From the NCBI RefSeq assembly GCF_042926695.1, contig NZ_CP170642.1, forward strand, positions 744,001 to 808,000: 64,000 bases of DNA, written 5' to 3'. The notes below the pieces were generated by a model that was not told the origin of the DNA, searched no databases, and worked only from the letters and a program-made list of their open reading frames with translations. The DNA is from Lonepinella koalarum (GTDB lineage Bacteria; Pseudomonadota; Gammaproteobacteria; Enterobacterales; Pasteurellaceae). Of the stretch, positions 53,664-62,100 are shown piece after piece. Every line of letters begins with the position of its first letter. Positions within the stretch are counted from its first letter, which is position 1. Both the position numbers and the translations under genes were made by a program.

Positions 53664-54563
53664 CTATTCTGCAGGAAACATAAAAGGATTCACTCCACTA
53701 CGAGCAAAGCCCTTATCTTCCATTTCAATATCAAGAAAAAGACTGGCAAGATCATCTGCCACAGGTTCTACATAGGGATCTTTTTCTTGATAGAGAATTT
53801 TTAAGTAGCTATGGCATTCGCCACAGCTTTCAGATCGTACAGCAGATTGTTCATTATCTAATAACCAATAATTTAACGCTTTAGATTGATCACAGTTTGA
53901 ACATTTGGCTCTTACTACATTCCATTCGCTTTCACATAAAGCGCAATGCAAATAACGTAATGCTTGTTCTGTACCAAAATGAATAATACTTGCCACCGGT
54001 GATGAGCCACAAACAGGACAGTAGTGTAATCCTTCGCTACTTTCTTGCCGAGTATTATGGGAAAGATATTGGGTGAGTTGTAACCAGTAAAGAGACAGTG
54101 CCGCCCAAATAAAGACAGCTTTATCACTACCAACATTGGTATAATCTTGAGCCAGTAATTTATCGGCTAATTGTTCTAATTCATCAGTAGATGCTTTTTC
54201 TAGCCAATCTATAGTGCCAAGTATTTGTTCATTGGCATAGGGTTTGATTTCGTTTAATAGTGCGGTTAAATAATCACGCCATTGAGAGCTGCGTTGCCAA
54301 GTTTTTACATTTAATGGCTGTACATCAGAAGTGATGTCGTTGGGTTTGATAAGTGGATTTTCTTGTAAAATGAGCAGTTGGGTATCTACAATTTTTGCCA
54401 CAAATTCAAGGTAATCAGCAAATGGGTGATCTTTCGCTAAATCACGCAAGCGTTTTGCTCGGCGTTCGTACAGATTTTTCACATTTGCAAATAATAAGGA
54501 TGGCTGTTGAAAGGAACTTGCCATTTGTTTGATTTCATTTTCAGGTAGAATTCGGATTGCCAT
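53664..54563 (-). CDS. fdhE: Formate dehydrogenase accessory protein FdhE
   Basis: FdhE helps mature respiratory formate dehydrogenases; it is a rubredoxin-like iron protein that binds the catalytic subunit. The 299-aa protein has several CXXC pairs in the C-terminal half (CPVC, CALC, CSNC, CGEC). It begins MAIRILPENEI, matching E. coli FdhE. The frame is open for 39 more codons upstream, but that stretch is Lys/Asn-rich and runs through the inverted USS hairpin and the end of fdoI, so I reject it. Confidence 0.94.
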   Translation of the reverse strand: MAIRILPENEIKQMASSFQQPSLLFANVKNLYERRAKRLRDLAKDHPFADYLEFVAKIVDTQLLILQENPLIKPNDITSDVQPLNVKTWQRSSQWRDYLTALLNEIKPYANEQILGTIDWLEKASTDELEQLADKLLAQDYTNVGSDKAVFIWAALSLYWLQLTQYLSHNTRQESSEGLHYCPVCGSSPVASIIHFGTEQALRYLHCALCESEWNVVRAKCSNCDQSKALNYWLLDNEQSAVRSESCGECHSYLKILYQEKDPYVEPVADDLASLFLDIEMEDKGFARSGVNPFMFPAE

Positions 54564-54581
54564 AGGGTTCTCTTTTAATAA

Positions 54582-54612
54582 AAAAGTGCGGTTAATTTTA
54601 CCGCACTTTTGA
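54582..54612 (-). terminator. Inverted USS hairpin between fdoI and fdhE
   Basis: AAAAGTGCGGT and ACCGCACTTTT pair around 7 bases, and the minus strand continues with T6. It probably ends most fdoGHI transcripts so that less fdhE is made. Confidence 0.75.
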
Positions 54613-54630
54613 GTATTTTTGTTGAATTTT

Positions 54631-55332
54631 TTATTCAGTAGTTTGAGTTGCTTTAGTATTTTCTGCCACTTCTTTTTCAAGTTTAGGTAATACTTCTTCT
54701 TTAAACCATTTCGGGTGATGTTTTTTCGCCCAGCGCACGGTTACCCAACCTTCCACCATGCCACGGATAGAACCTTTTACCCAGAATGCCATATACATGT
54801 GTACCATAATTCCAGTAAACAAGGCAAAAGCACTGGCGGAGTGGAGTAGAATCGCAATACGAATTACGGGAATCGAAAAATGATGACTGAAATATTGTCG
54901 CCACATTATTAGTCCTGTGATTAATAATGTAAACATAGCGAGAATCAATGTCCAGAATAACATTTTTTGTCCAAGATTATATTTACCATTGTAAGCTACC
55001 GCATGTTCATTGCCGAGTAATACTTGCTTGGTACCTTTTAGCCAGCGAATATCATTCTTTTCAGGAATGTTATGGTGCCAGTAAGTTAATACCATGATGA
55101 TAAAAGCAATAAACATAATAATCCCCGTGAACGGATGCACCGCACGAGCGATGGCAGGTGTACCCAGAATGTAGGTTAGCCACGCAAAATCGGGGAAGAA
55201 GAACGCCAAGCCAGATAGACCTGTGATGAAAAAGCAAATTACCAACAACCAATGTGCCACACGAGCAGGGGCTTTATGGCGAATAATACGAGTATCTTGC
55301 GTAATTTCAGTGAGTTTTTTTTGTTCGCTCAT
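54631..55332 (-). CDS. fdoI: Formate dehydrogenase cytochrome b556 (gamma) subunit
   Basis: This 233-aa inner-membrane protein has four transmembrane helices and the di-haem histidines typical of FdnI/FdoI (RVAHWLLVICFFITG at residue 20 onward, VHPFTGIIMF, and LHSASAFALFTGIMVHMYMA). It passes electrons from the beta subunit to quinone. Its ATG overlaps the fdoH stop by one base. The C-terminal cytoplasmic tail ends in Thr/Glu-rich sequence. The Haemophilus name is fdxI. Confidence 0.95.
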   Translation of the reverse strand: MSEQKKLTEITQDTRIIRHKAPARVAHWLLVICFFITGLSGLAFFFPDFAWLTYILGTPAIARAVHPFTGIIMFIAFIIMVLTYWHHNIPEKNDIRWLKGTKQVLLGNEHAVAYNGKYNLGQKMLFWTLILAMFTLLITGLIMWRQYFSHHFSIPVIRIAILLHSASAFALFTGIMVHMYMAFWVKGSIRGMVEGWVTVRWAKKHHPKWFKEEVLPKLEKEVAENTKATQTTE

Positions 55333-56312
55333 TATTTACCCCCTTTGTCAGCTTTTTGGGCTGCTTTTTTCTCTGCTTTTTCGCGTTTTTTCTGTGCTTT
55401 TCGTTCCGCTTCTTCACGATCTTCACGTTCAAACTGCTCGGAATGATCTTCCACATCTTCTTCCACGTTTGGACCTACACTCACATAGTGAGCGACTTCA
55501 GCTAGTAATAAACCGCCCATAGCGACCGCAGCTACTGGTTTTAATACGTCTTTCCAAAGTTCAACGGACATATCCACTTTTGGATCTTTTGGCAAACCTG
55601 AATAAAGTTCAGGTTTATCGGCATGATGTAACACATAGATAACGTGTGTACCACCAACGCCCTCAGGATCGTAAATGCCTGCATTTTCGTAACCACGAGA
55701 TTTAAGTTCTTGTACCCGCTCTTCGCCATAATGCAACATGTCTTCTTTTGAACCAAAACGGATTGCACCGGTTGGACAGGTTTTCACACAAGCAGGTTCC
55801 TGTCCCACATTGACCCGATCCACACAAAGGGTACATTTATAAACTCGGTGGTCTTTTTCGTTCATACGTGGAATATTGAACGGACAACCCGCAATACAAT
55901 AACCGCAACCGATACATTTATCTGATTGGAAATCCACAATCCCATTGGCGTATTTAATAATCGCCCCCGGTGACGGACAGGCTTTTAAACAACCCGGTTC
56001 GGTGCAATGCATACAGCCGTCTTTACGGATCAACCATTCCAAGCGGTCGTTTTCTTCCACTTCTTGGAATCGCATCACTGTCCATTGTTCTGCATCAAGA
56101 TCCACTGGGTTATCATACACGCCCACACATTCCTGAGGGGCGGTACGAATATCATTCCATTCGGAACAACCCACTTGACAGGCTTTACAACCGATACAGG
56201 TCGTGACATCAATCAGTTTTGCCACTTCCACCACGTGCGAACGAGCTTGTGGTGGGGGGGTGACAAAAGATGTCGCAGAGCTTTTAACAATGTTTTGATC
56301 TTGTACTGTCAT
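55332..56312 (-). CDS. fdoH: Formate dehydrogenase iron-sulfur (beta) subunit
   Basis: This 326-aa protein carries four 4Fe-4S clusters, with cysteine groups CIGCKACQVGCSEW, CMHCTEPGCLKACP, CIGCGYCIAGCPF and CTLCVDRVNVGQEPAC. A C-terminal transmembrane anchor (about residues 255-280) is followed by a Lys/Glu-rich cytoplasmic tail that is longer than in E. coli. It links the catalytic subunit to the cytochrome. It lies 8 bases after fdoG. The Haemophilus name is fdxH. Confidence 0.96.
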   Translation of the reverse strand: MTVQDQNIVKSSATSFVTPPPQARSHVVEVAKLIDVTTCIGCKACQVGCSEWNDIRTAPQECVGVYDNPVDLDAEQWTVMRFQEVEENDRLEWLIRKDGCMHCTEPGCLKACPSPGAIIKYANGIVDFQSDKCIGCGYCIAGCPFNIPRMNEKDHRVYKCTLCVDRVNVGQEPACVKTCPTGAIRFGSKEDMLHYGEERVQELKSRGYENAGIYDPEGVGGTHVIYVLHHADKPELYSGLPKDPKVDMSVELWKDVLKPVAAVAMGGLLLAEVAHYVSVGPNVEEDVEDHSEQFEREDREEAERKAQKKREKAEKKAAQKADKGGK

Positions 56313-56320
56313 ATAACCTC

Positions 56321-59300
56321 CTAAGCGACTTTCTCAATGTTCACAAGGAACGTTTTATATTCAGGCGTTTGCGTATTAGCATCGCCCACACGGCTGGTTA
56401 ACGTATTGATAAGGTAAGATTTTTTACCTACTGTAGAGAATCCACCATGAATCGGAATACCGACAGTGTGGATTTTCTTGCCGTCTACCTCAAGGGATTT
56501 CACCCGTTTGGTGACCACCACTTTGGTTTTAATAAAGCCCCGTTTGGAACTCACTTTGACGGTATCGCCTTGTTTCAAGCCTTTTTCTGTAGCCAAGTCT
56601 TCGCTGATTTCCACAAATGGCTCGGGTTGAGCAATCATATTTAACATGGCTTGTTTGGTCCAGAAGTGGAAATGCTCTGTTAAGCGATAAGTCGTTCCCA
56701 CATAAGGAAATTCATCAGAATGTCCGAAACTTGCTTTATCATTTTCCAAAATCCGAGCCACAGGGTTTGAAATCACATTAGGATGCAATGGATTCGTACC
56801 AATTGGCGTTTCAATGGGTTCATAATGCTCTGGGAATGGACCTTCCACAATTTTATCCAAAGAGAATAAACGGCTTACGCCCTCTGGTTGCATAATAAAC
56901 GGCGACACATTGCTATTTGGTGGAGCAGTGCCAAAGTCGGCAATATCCACATAGTTCCAGTTTTTGCCGTTCCATTTCACTAGCTGACGTTTTGGATTCC
57001 AAGGTTTACCAGATAAATCTGCTGATGCACGGTTATACACAATACGGCGGTTCATTGGCCAAGCAAATGTCCAACCGAGCGTATTACCTAAACCTGACGG
57101 ATCGCTATTATCTCGATTCGCCATCATATTGCCTTTTTCCGTCCATTGCCCTGTATAAATCCAAATAGCAGAGGAGGTTGAACCGTCATCACGCAACTGA
57201 GCAAAACTAGACAGCAATTCGCCTTTTTTCGCAATCAAATTGCCTTGTGCATCATAGAGATCTTCTAAGGCGTAACCATTGCTTTCTTTGGCTAATTCTT
57301 CCGCTCTTGGCTCAAGTGGATTAGCATAATTCCATGTCATGGCTTCAATAGTATCAATGGAAGGACCACCTTCTTTATGATACATTTCTAGCATCACTTC
57401 ACGGATTTCTGACATAATATCCACATCTGGTTTGGCTTCTTTCGGTGGTTCAGCCGCTTTCCAGTGCCATTGTAACCAACGGGCAGAGTTTGCAATTGAG
57501 CCATCTTCTTCGGCAAAACAAATCGTCGGCAAACGGATCACTTCCGTTTGAATATCTGCAGGATTGACATCATTAAATTCACCATGATAATTCCAAAATT
57601 CAGAAGTATCGGTAGCGAGTGGATCGCAGATAATCAAAAATTTCAATTTTTTCAACGCACTTGCAATTTTATTTTTATCAGGATAAGAGGCGAGCGGATT
57701 ATAGCCTTGACAGATATAACCGTTGATTTTGCCTTGATCCATTAAATCAATAAATTGCAAATGATCGAGCTTGGTTTTGTATTGTTTCGGCAAATTATGG
57801 TAGCCAAATTCATTGTCTTTAGTGGCATTTTCACCATAAAAGGCTTTCAACATACTCACCATAAATTTCGGGGTATTTTGCCAATAGTTAGTTTGCCCTT
57901 CAATGGTGGTTTTCGGCGTAATGCGATTTAAAAACGCCTCAAGGCTCACATCATTTTCCGTTGGCAACGGAATATAGCCCGGCAACATAGTCGGGAACAA
58001 GCCCATATCCGTTGAACCCTGAACATTCGAGTGTCCACGCAAAGCATTCACGCCACCGCCAGATACGCCAATATTGCCTAATAACAATTGAATCATTGCC
58101 ATAGAACGAATATTTTGTGTACCCACGGTGTGTTGTGTCCAACCTAAGGCATACAAGAAAGAAGCCGCACGATCAGGGGCAGCAGTGGAAGCAATGCTTT
58201 CGGCAAATTCATAGAAGGCTTTTTGTTTCGTACCACAAATGCGTTCCACCATTTCAGGGGTGTAACGCTCCACATGTTTTTTCAATAAATTGATCACACA
58301 ACGTGGATGTTGCAACGTCATATCCCGTTTTGGCTGACCGTTTTCATCTAATTGATAGGACCAAGTGGATTTATCATAGCTCCGTTTCTCTTCATCATAG
58401 CCCGTGAATAAACCATCTTCAAATCCAAAGCCATCGTTAATTAAGAAACTGGCATTGGTATAATGTTTAACATATTCGTGTTGAATTTTATCGTGATCTA
58501 ACAAATATTTAATCACACCTAATAATAATGTAATATCCGTACCAGAACGAATAGGCGTATAAAAATCCGCCACCGCAGCAGTACGGTTAAAGCGAGGATC
58601 GACCACCATTAATTTGGCTTTATTGTGTTTTTTGGCTTCAATAACCCAACGGAAACCCACAGGGTGAGCTTCAGCAGCGTTACCGCCCATTACGATAATG
58701 ACATCGGCATTTTTAATATCAACCCAGTGATTTGTCATGGCACCGCGACCAAATGTTGGAGCAAGACTTGCTACCGTTGGTCCGTGTCAGGTACTCGCTT
58801 GGTTGTCTAATACCAGCATCCCCAAGGCACGCCCAAATTTATGGGTCATTAAACAGGTTTCATTGCTGGCAGCCGAAGCGGCTAACATGCCCGTGGTGGT
58901 CCAACGATTCACAGGTGTCCCTGCTTCGTTGACCGATTCCCAGTTGGCATCACGGTCATCTTTTAATAAACGAGCAACTTTATGAATGGCATCGTGCCAA
59001 GAAAGGCGTTCCCATTTGTCAGAACCTGGGGCTCGATATTCAGGGTATTGTAAGCGATTTGGACTGTTGACATAGTCTAATACACCTGCCCCTTTCGGAC
59101 ACAATGCACCGCGACTAACAGGATGGTCAGGGTCACCTTCAACATGGGTCAGTTTGCCACGAGAGTTCATTGCACCGTCACCCAGACTGTACATCAACAT
59201 CCCACAGCCGACCGCACAATAAGTACAGGTTTGGCGTGTTTCTTTTGCACGCAAAAGTTTATATTCGCGAGGCGCTGCCATCGCAGTCGCAGGCATCAAG

Positions 59301-59374
59301 CCCAACGCCGCCACAGAAGTCCCAGCCATACCACCTGCACAGACTTTAAAGAACTTACGTCTTGAGATCTGCAT
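56321..59374 (-). CDS. fdoG: Formate dehydrogenase catalytic (alpha) subunit, selenocysteine-containing
   Basis: This periplasm-facing molybdopterin enzyme oxidises formate to CO2. Two adjacent frames (59374-58787 and 58786-56321) are one gene: the in-frame TGA at 58787-58789 falls at residue 196, exactly the Sec196 of E. coli FdnG. The flank QAST-U-HGPTVASLAPTFGRGA is conserved. Total length is 1017 aa. The N-terminus is a Tat signal (SRRKFFKVCAGG), followed by the 4Fe-4S motif CTYCAVGCGML. Translation needs SelA/B/C/D. The same gene order as E. coli fdoGHI-fdhE with divergent fdhD; called fdxG in Haemophilus. Confidence 0.97.
58740..58789 (-). promoter_or_regulatory. SECIS element and Sec UGA codon in fdoG
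   Basis: Directly after the UGA the mRNA can fold a hairpin around GGTAGCAAGTCTTGCTCC, with the GU-containing apical loop needed by SelB. Position and sequence agree with E. coli fdnG and fdhF elements. Confidence 0.85.
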
Positions 59375-59540
59375 AGATAATCCTTATCCAAGAAATTTGG
59401 AAATATAGGTAGAAAATAGGTTAAGTTATAGAGATATTATAAAATGATTTATTGCCTTTGATTGTTAATAAAAAGTTAAAAATCGGTGTATAGAATACAA
59501 TAATCAAAGGGCTAAATCTACCTTATACAAGAAAATTATT

Positions 59541-59554
59541 TTGATATAGATCAC
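59541..59554. promoter_or_regulatory. FNR-type (or CRP-type) site upstream of fdoG
   Basis: TTGATATAGATCAC matches the FNR consensus TTGAT-N4-ATCAA in all but the last base. It lies 167-180 bases before fdoG and about 260 before fdhD. The overlapping TGTGATCTATATCAAA on the other strand also resembles a CRP site. Confidence 0.55.
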
Positions 59555-59613
59555 AAAAAAACAAATTAAATTCTCTAATAAATCAATGAAATAAGAATAG
59601 TTATCAATTAAAT

Positions 59614-59736
59614 TACCATGACCTGTGCTGACATACAGGGCTAGGCATGGTAACGATGCTCCGCATCTTGTATCGTCTAGTCACGGTGTGGCGTTACATT
59701 CCTAACATTGTATGTGAGTATTAGGCAATTTTCAGC
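59614..59736 (+). ncRNA. Moco-riboswitch-like leader upstream of fdhD
   Basis: The plus strand before fdhD is GC-richer than its surroundings and strongly structured: TACCATG/CATGGTA enclosing CCTGT/ACAGG, then ACGATGCTCCGCATCTTGTA closed by TCGT, and a last stem CCTAA/TTAGG. The stretch GGCATGGTAACGATGCTC aligns with the conserved core of the E. coli moaA Moco RNA as I remember it. FdhD activates the Moco-dependent formate dehydrogenase, which suits such control. A covariance model search would settle it. Confidence 0.68.
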
Positions 59737-59810
59737 TTATGTCACAATTTGCAGTTTAAAGCATTAAACGGTAAAATTCCCCCAACTCAATTTGCCGATG
59801 GATACGCAAT

Positions 59811-60641
59811 ATGTCGCAAACGTTTTCATTTCTCCCATACCAAAAACGTACCATTAATACGGTTAAAAAATCCCCAATTCAACAACTGGATATTCGACAA
59901 CAGGTGGATTGTTTAGCCCTAGAAACCCCCGTCGCTTTAGTCTATAACGGTATTTCTCATACTGTGATGATGTGTACCCCAACGGAGCTTGAAGATTTTG
60001 CTTATGGCTTTTCTTTAACCGAAGGTATTATTGATCAACCAAGTGATATTTATGGCATTGACATTATTGTCAGTTGCCAAGGTATTGAAGTGCAAATTGA
60101 ACTGGCGACCCGCTGTTTTGTACGGTTAAAAGAACTTCGCCGCACATTGACTGGCAGAACAGGGTGTGGGATTTGTGGTTCGGAGCAATTAAGCCAAGTC
60201 AGCAAAAAATTGGCGAAATTACACCGCACTTTGACCTTTCATTTAAACCACCTTGATGATTGTCTAGAAAAAATTCACACCGCTCAAATTCTCGGACAAC
60301 AAACAGGCTCAACTCATGCAGCGGCTTTTTTTGATCCACAGGGTAATTTGCTGGCTATTCGGGAAGATGTGGGGCGACATGTTGCATTGGATAAATTGCT
60401 AGGCTGGCACGCCAAGGCGGGTAAACCACAAGGTTTGGTGTTAGTAACCAGTCGAGCCAGCTATGAAATGGTACAAAAAACCGTAACTTGTGGCATCGAA
60501 ATGCTGATAGCGATTTCTGCTAGCACTGATCTTGCGGTGAAAATGGCTGAAGATTGTGATCTTACTCTGATCGGTTTTGCACGAACAGGGCGAGCGACAA
60601 TTTATAGTGGCGAAGTGCGGTTAATTTTAGGCGAGTTTTAG
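59811..60641 (+). CDS. fdhD: Formate dehydrogenase accessory sulfurtransferase FdhD
   Basis: FdhD transfers sulfur from IscS to the molybdenum cofactor of formate dehydrogenase. The 276-aa protein has the CXXC motif at Cys119/Cys122 (GRTGCGICG) and GSTHAAAFFD, EDVGRHVALDKLLG and TSRASYEMVQK, all conserved in the family. It is divergent from fdoG, as in E. coli. A structured leader resembling a Moco riboswitch lies 75 bases upstream. Confidence 0.97.
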   Translation: MSQTFSFLPYQKRTINTVKKSPIQQLDIRQQVDCLALETPVALVYNGISHTVMMCTPTELEDFAYGFSLTEGIIDQPSDIYGIDIIVSCQGIEVQIELATRCFVRLKELRRTLTGRTGCGICGSEQLSQVSKKLAKLHRTLTFHLNHLDDCLEKIHTAQILGQQTGSTHAAAFFDPQGNLLAIREDVGRHVALDKLLGWHAKAGKPQGLVLVTSRASYEMVQKTVTCGIEMLIAISASTDLAVKMAEDCDLTLIGFARTGRATIYSGEVRLILGEF

Positions 60642-60678
60642 CCTGTTTAAATCCCTTTTAAAACAGGCTAACCTAATG

Positions 60679-61749
60679 TTAATTATCGGCTTTAGTGGCT
60701 TCAAACCATTTTTCTAATAACCGTTTACTTTCTTCATTTGAACCGAAGCGAATAAAATCAATATCAATTAATTTTAATTTTGTTGGATCACTGGCTTTTG
60801 GCGATGGCTGAGCGTAGATATTGGTTGGGAGCTGATAGGAATCTGCTTCTCGCCAAGGAATTTCTTGTGCTTCTTTGCTTAACACATAATCAATAAATAA
60901 TTTCGCATTATCTAAATTACGCGCCCCTTTAATAATACTGGCAGCCCCTAAAGTATAGCCAATACCCTCACAAGGCAAAATTCCTTTTACCGGCGCTCCC
61001 TTATCTTTTTCTCTGACATAACTATGCATAAAACTGACATCCACTGCCACTTCTCCTGTGGATAAATTGGCGGTGGCTAATCCACTTTTAGCATATTGTG
61101 ACACATTGCCGTGGAGTTTTTTGAAATAATCAAAAGCTTTTTCCTCTCCCCAAAGTTGTACTAATGTCGTTAGGAAAGAGTAACCGGTGCCAGATACTCT
61201 AGGATCGGCATATTGCACTTGATCTTTAAAAACAGGATCAAGTAAATCGTTAAAACACTGAGGTTCAGTGCTCCCCAGTTTGGCTAATTTTTCGGTATTT
61301 ATCCCAATACTTAATTCCATTAAATAAATGATTGAAATAAAATCACCACGCTGTTGCATTAGTTGATTAAATCTTGGCATGATTTCTTTTTGTAAGGGGG
61401 AACGATAGGATGCTAGTAAACCTTGATCGGCGGCTTGTAAATGGGGTTCCAATGTGCCGCCGTACCAAACGTCTGCTTGAGGATTATTGTGTTCTGCTTT
61501 AATTTTGCCAAGAATTGTACCAGTGCTATTACGTACAAATTGGGTTTCCACGTTATATTTTTTTGAGAACGTCTGAGTCACTTTTTCACAGGTCGTATTC
61601 TGTACGCTACAATAAACGGTTAATTTTCCGTCTGCGAAAGCATTTAGGCTAAATAATGTCCCTAATATACCACAAAGTGCGGTGATTTTTAGCGAAGTTT
61701 TATGCTTTTTAGTGAGAGTGAATAGATTAGATTTAAAGTGGTTTTTCAT
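60679..61749 (-). CDS. AfuA-like periplasmic substrate-binding protein under a TPP riboswitch
   Basis: This 356-aa precursor has a long N-region and a signal peptide ending at NAFA (near residue 39), then a type II binding-protein fold of the FbpA/AfuA group (GKLTVYCSVQNTTCEKVTQT, ADVWYGGTLEPHLQAADQGL, ADPRVSGTGYSFL, GARNLDNAKLFIDY). It is closest in my memory to Actinobacillus AfuA, which binds sugar phosphates, not iron. However, a TPP riboswitch precedes it, so the ligand may be thiamine, a thiamine phosphate or a precursor. No permease or ATPase gene is adjacent: fdhD is convergent just downstream. Confidence 0.85.
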   Translation of the reverse strand: MKNHFKSNLFTLTKKHKTSLKITALCGILGTLFSLNAFADGKLTVYCSVQNTTCEKVTQTFSKKYNVETQFVRNSTGTILGKIKAEHNNPQADVWYGGTLEPHLQAADQGLLASYRSPLQKEIMPRFNQLMQQRGDFISIIYLMELSIGINTEKLAKLGSTEPQCFNDLLDPVFKDQVQYADPRVSGTGYSFLTTLVQLWGEEKAFDYFKKLHGNVSQYAKSGLATANLSTGEVAVDVSFMHSYVREKDKGAPVKGILPCEGIGYTLGAASIIKGARNLDNAKLFIDYVLSKEAQEIPWREADSYQLPTNIYAQPSPKASDPTKLKLIDIDFIRFGSNEESKRLLEKWFEATKADN

Positions 61750-61849
61750 TAACTTATTCCTTATATTTGATGAGTAAAATAAGCTAACACCTAAAAGGAA
61801 TGTATATTAAACAGAAAAGGAAAAACTAATTCAGGTTAATTTTTTCTTC

Positions 61850-61979
61850 CGTTAGTTTCCTACGTCAGCGTTAACTGTATCAGGTTCACGGGTATTTTCT
61901 CAGCCGTTTTTTCATCCGACATTAACTTTCTGTCATCTGTCATCTGTCATCTGTCTTCTGAACGGCACCCCGACTAACG
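61850..61979 (-). ncRNA. TPP riboswitch (THI element)
   Basis: On the minus strand the conserved parts occur in order: CGTTAG/CTAACG closing stem, TCGGGGTGC, an extended P3 arm, GGCTGAGA, ACCCGTGAACCTGAT, CAGTTAACGCTGACGTAGG. These are the hallmark bases of the TPP aptamer. The optional P3a arm is occupied by a CTGTCAT heptad array. The following gene is the AfuA-like protein, about 100 bases downstream. An alternative pairing of GGAAACTAA with TTAGTTTTTCC further down could form the expression platform. Confidence 0.93.
61930..61960. repeat. CTGTCAT heptanucleotide repeat inside the TPP riboswitch
   Basis: Three exact CTGTCAT units, one CTGTCTT and a final CTG(AAC). The array lies in the variable P3 extension of the riboswitch. 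It nearly repeats the array at 41205-41242. Confidence 0.88.
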
Positions 61980-62038
61980 TAATGCACTATAATACGTAAT
62001 GTTTCATTTGTAAATAACAGGATAGTTAAAATTCTCAT

Positions 62039-62066
62039 TGTTTTACGTCTCAAAAATAGCTATAAT
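62039..62066 (+). promoter_or_regulatory. uvrD promoter
   Basis: TTGTTT and a perfect TATAAT are separated by 16 bases and lie just before the LexA box, 35-62 bases upstream of the uvrD ATG. Confidence 0.6.
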
Positions 62067-62069
62067 TCA

Positions 62070-62085
62070 CTGTAAATAAAAACAG
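62070..62085. promoter_or_regulatory. LexA (SOS) box of uvrD
   Basis: CTGTAAATAAAAACAG fits CTGT-N8-ACAG exactly and lies directly after the -10 box of uvrD, which is SOS-controlled in E. coli. Confidence 0.8.
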
Positions 62086-62100
62086 ATTAAATGAATAATT

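Noticed and set aside
54564..54680. An N-terminal extension of FdhE by 39 residues
   Set aside because: It is Lys/Asn-rich, runs through the inverted USS hairpin and into the end of fdoI, while the later ATG fits the family start.
58737..58790. A stop codon splitting the formate dehydrogenase gene into two pieces, suggesting a pseudogene
   Set aside because: The stop is UGA at the exact selenocysteine position with conserved flanks and a SECIS-like hairpin, so it is one functional gene.
60679..61749. Naming the binding protein as an iron (FbpA) transporter component
   Set aside because: The TPP riboswitch and closer likeness to AfuA argue against ferric iron as the ligand, and no iron-uptake genes lie nearby.
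61930..61960. Possible CRISPR-like repeat array
   Set aside because: Units are 7 bases long without spacers and no cas gene is present.
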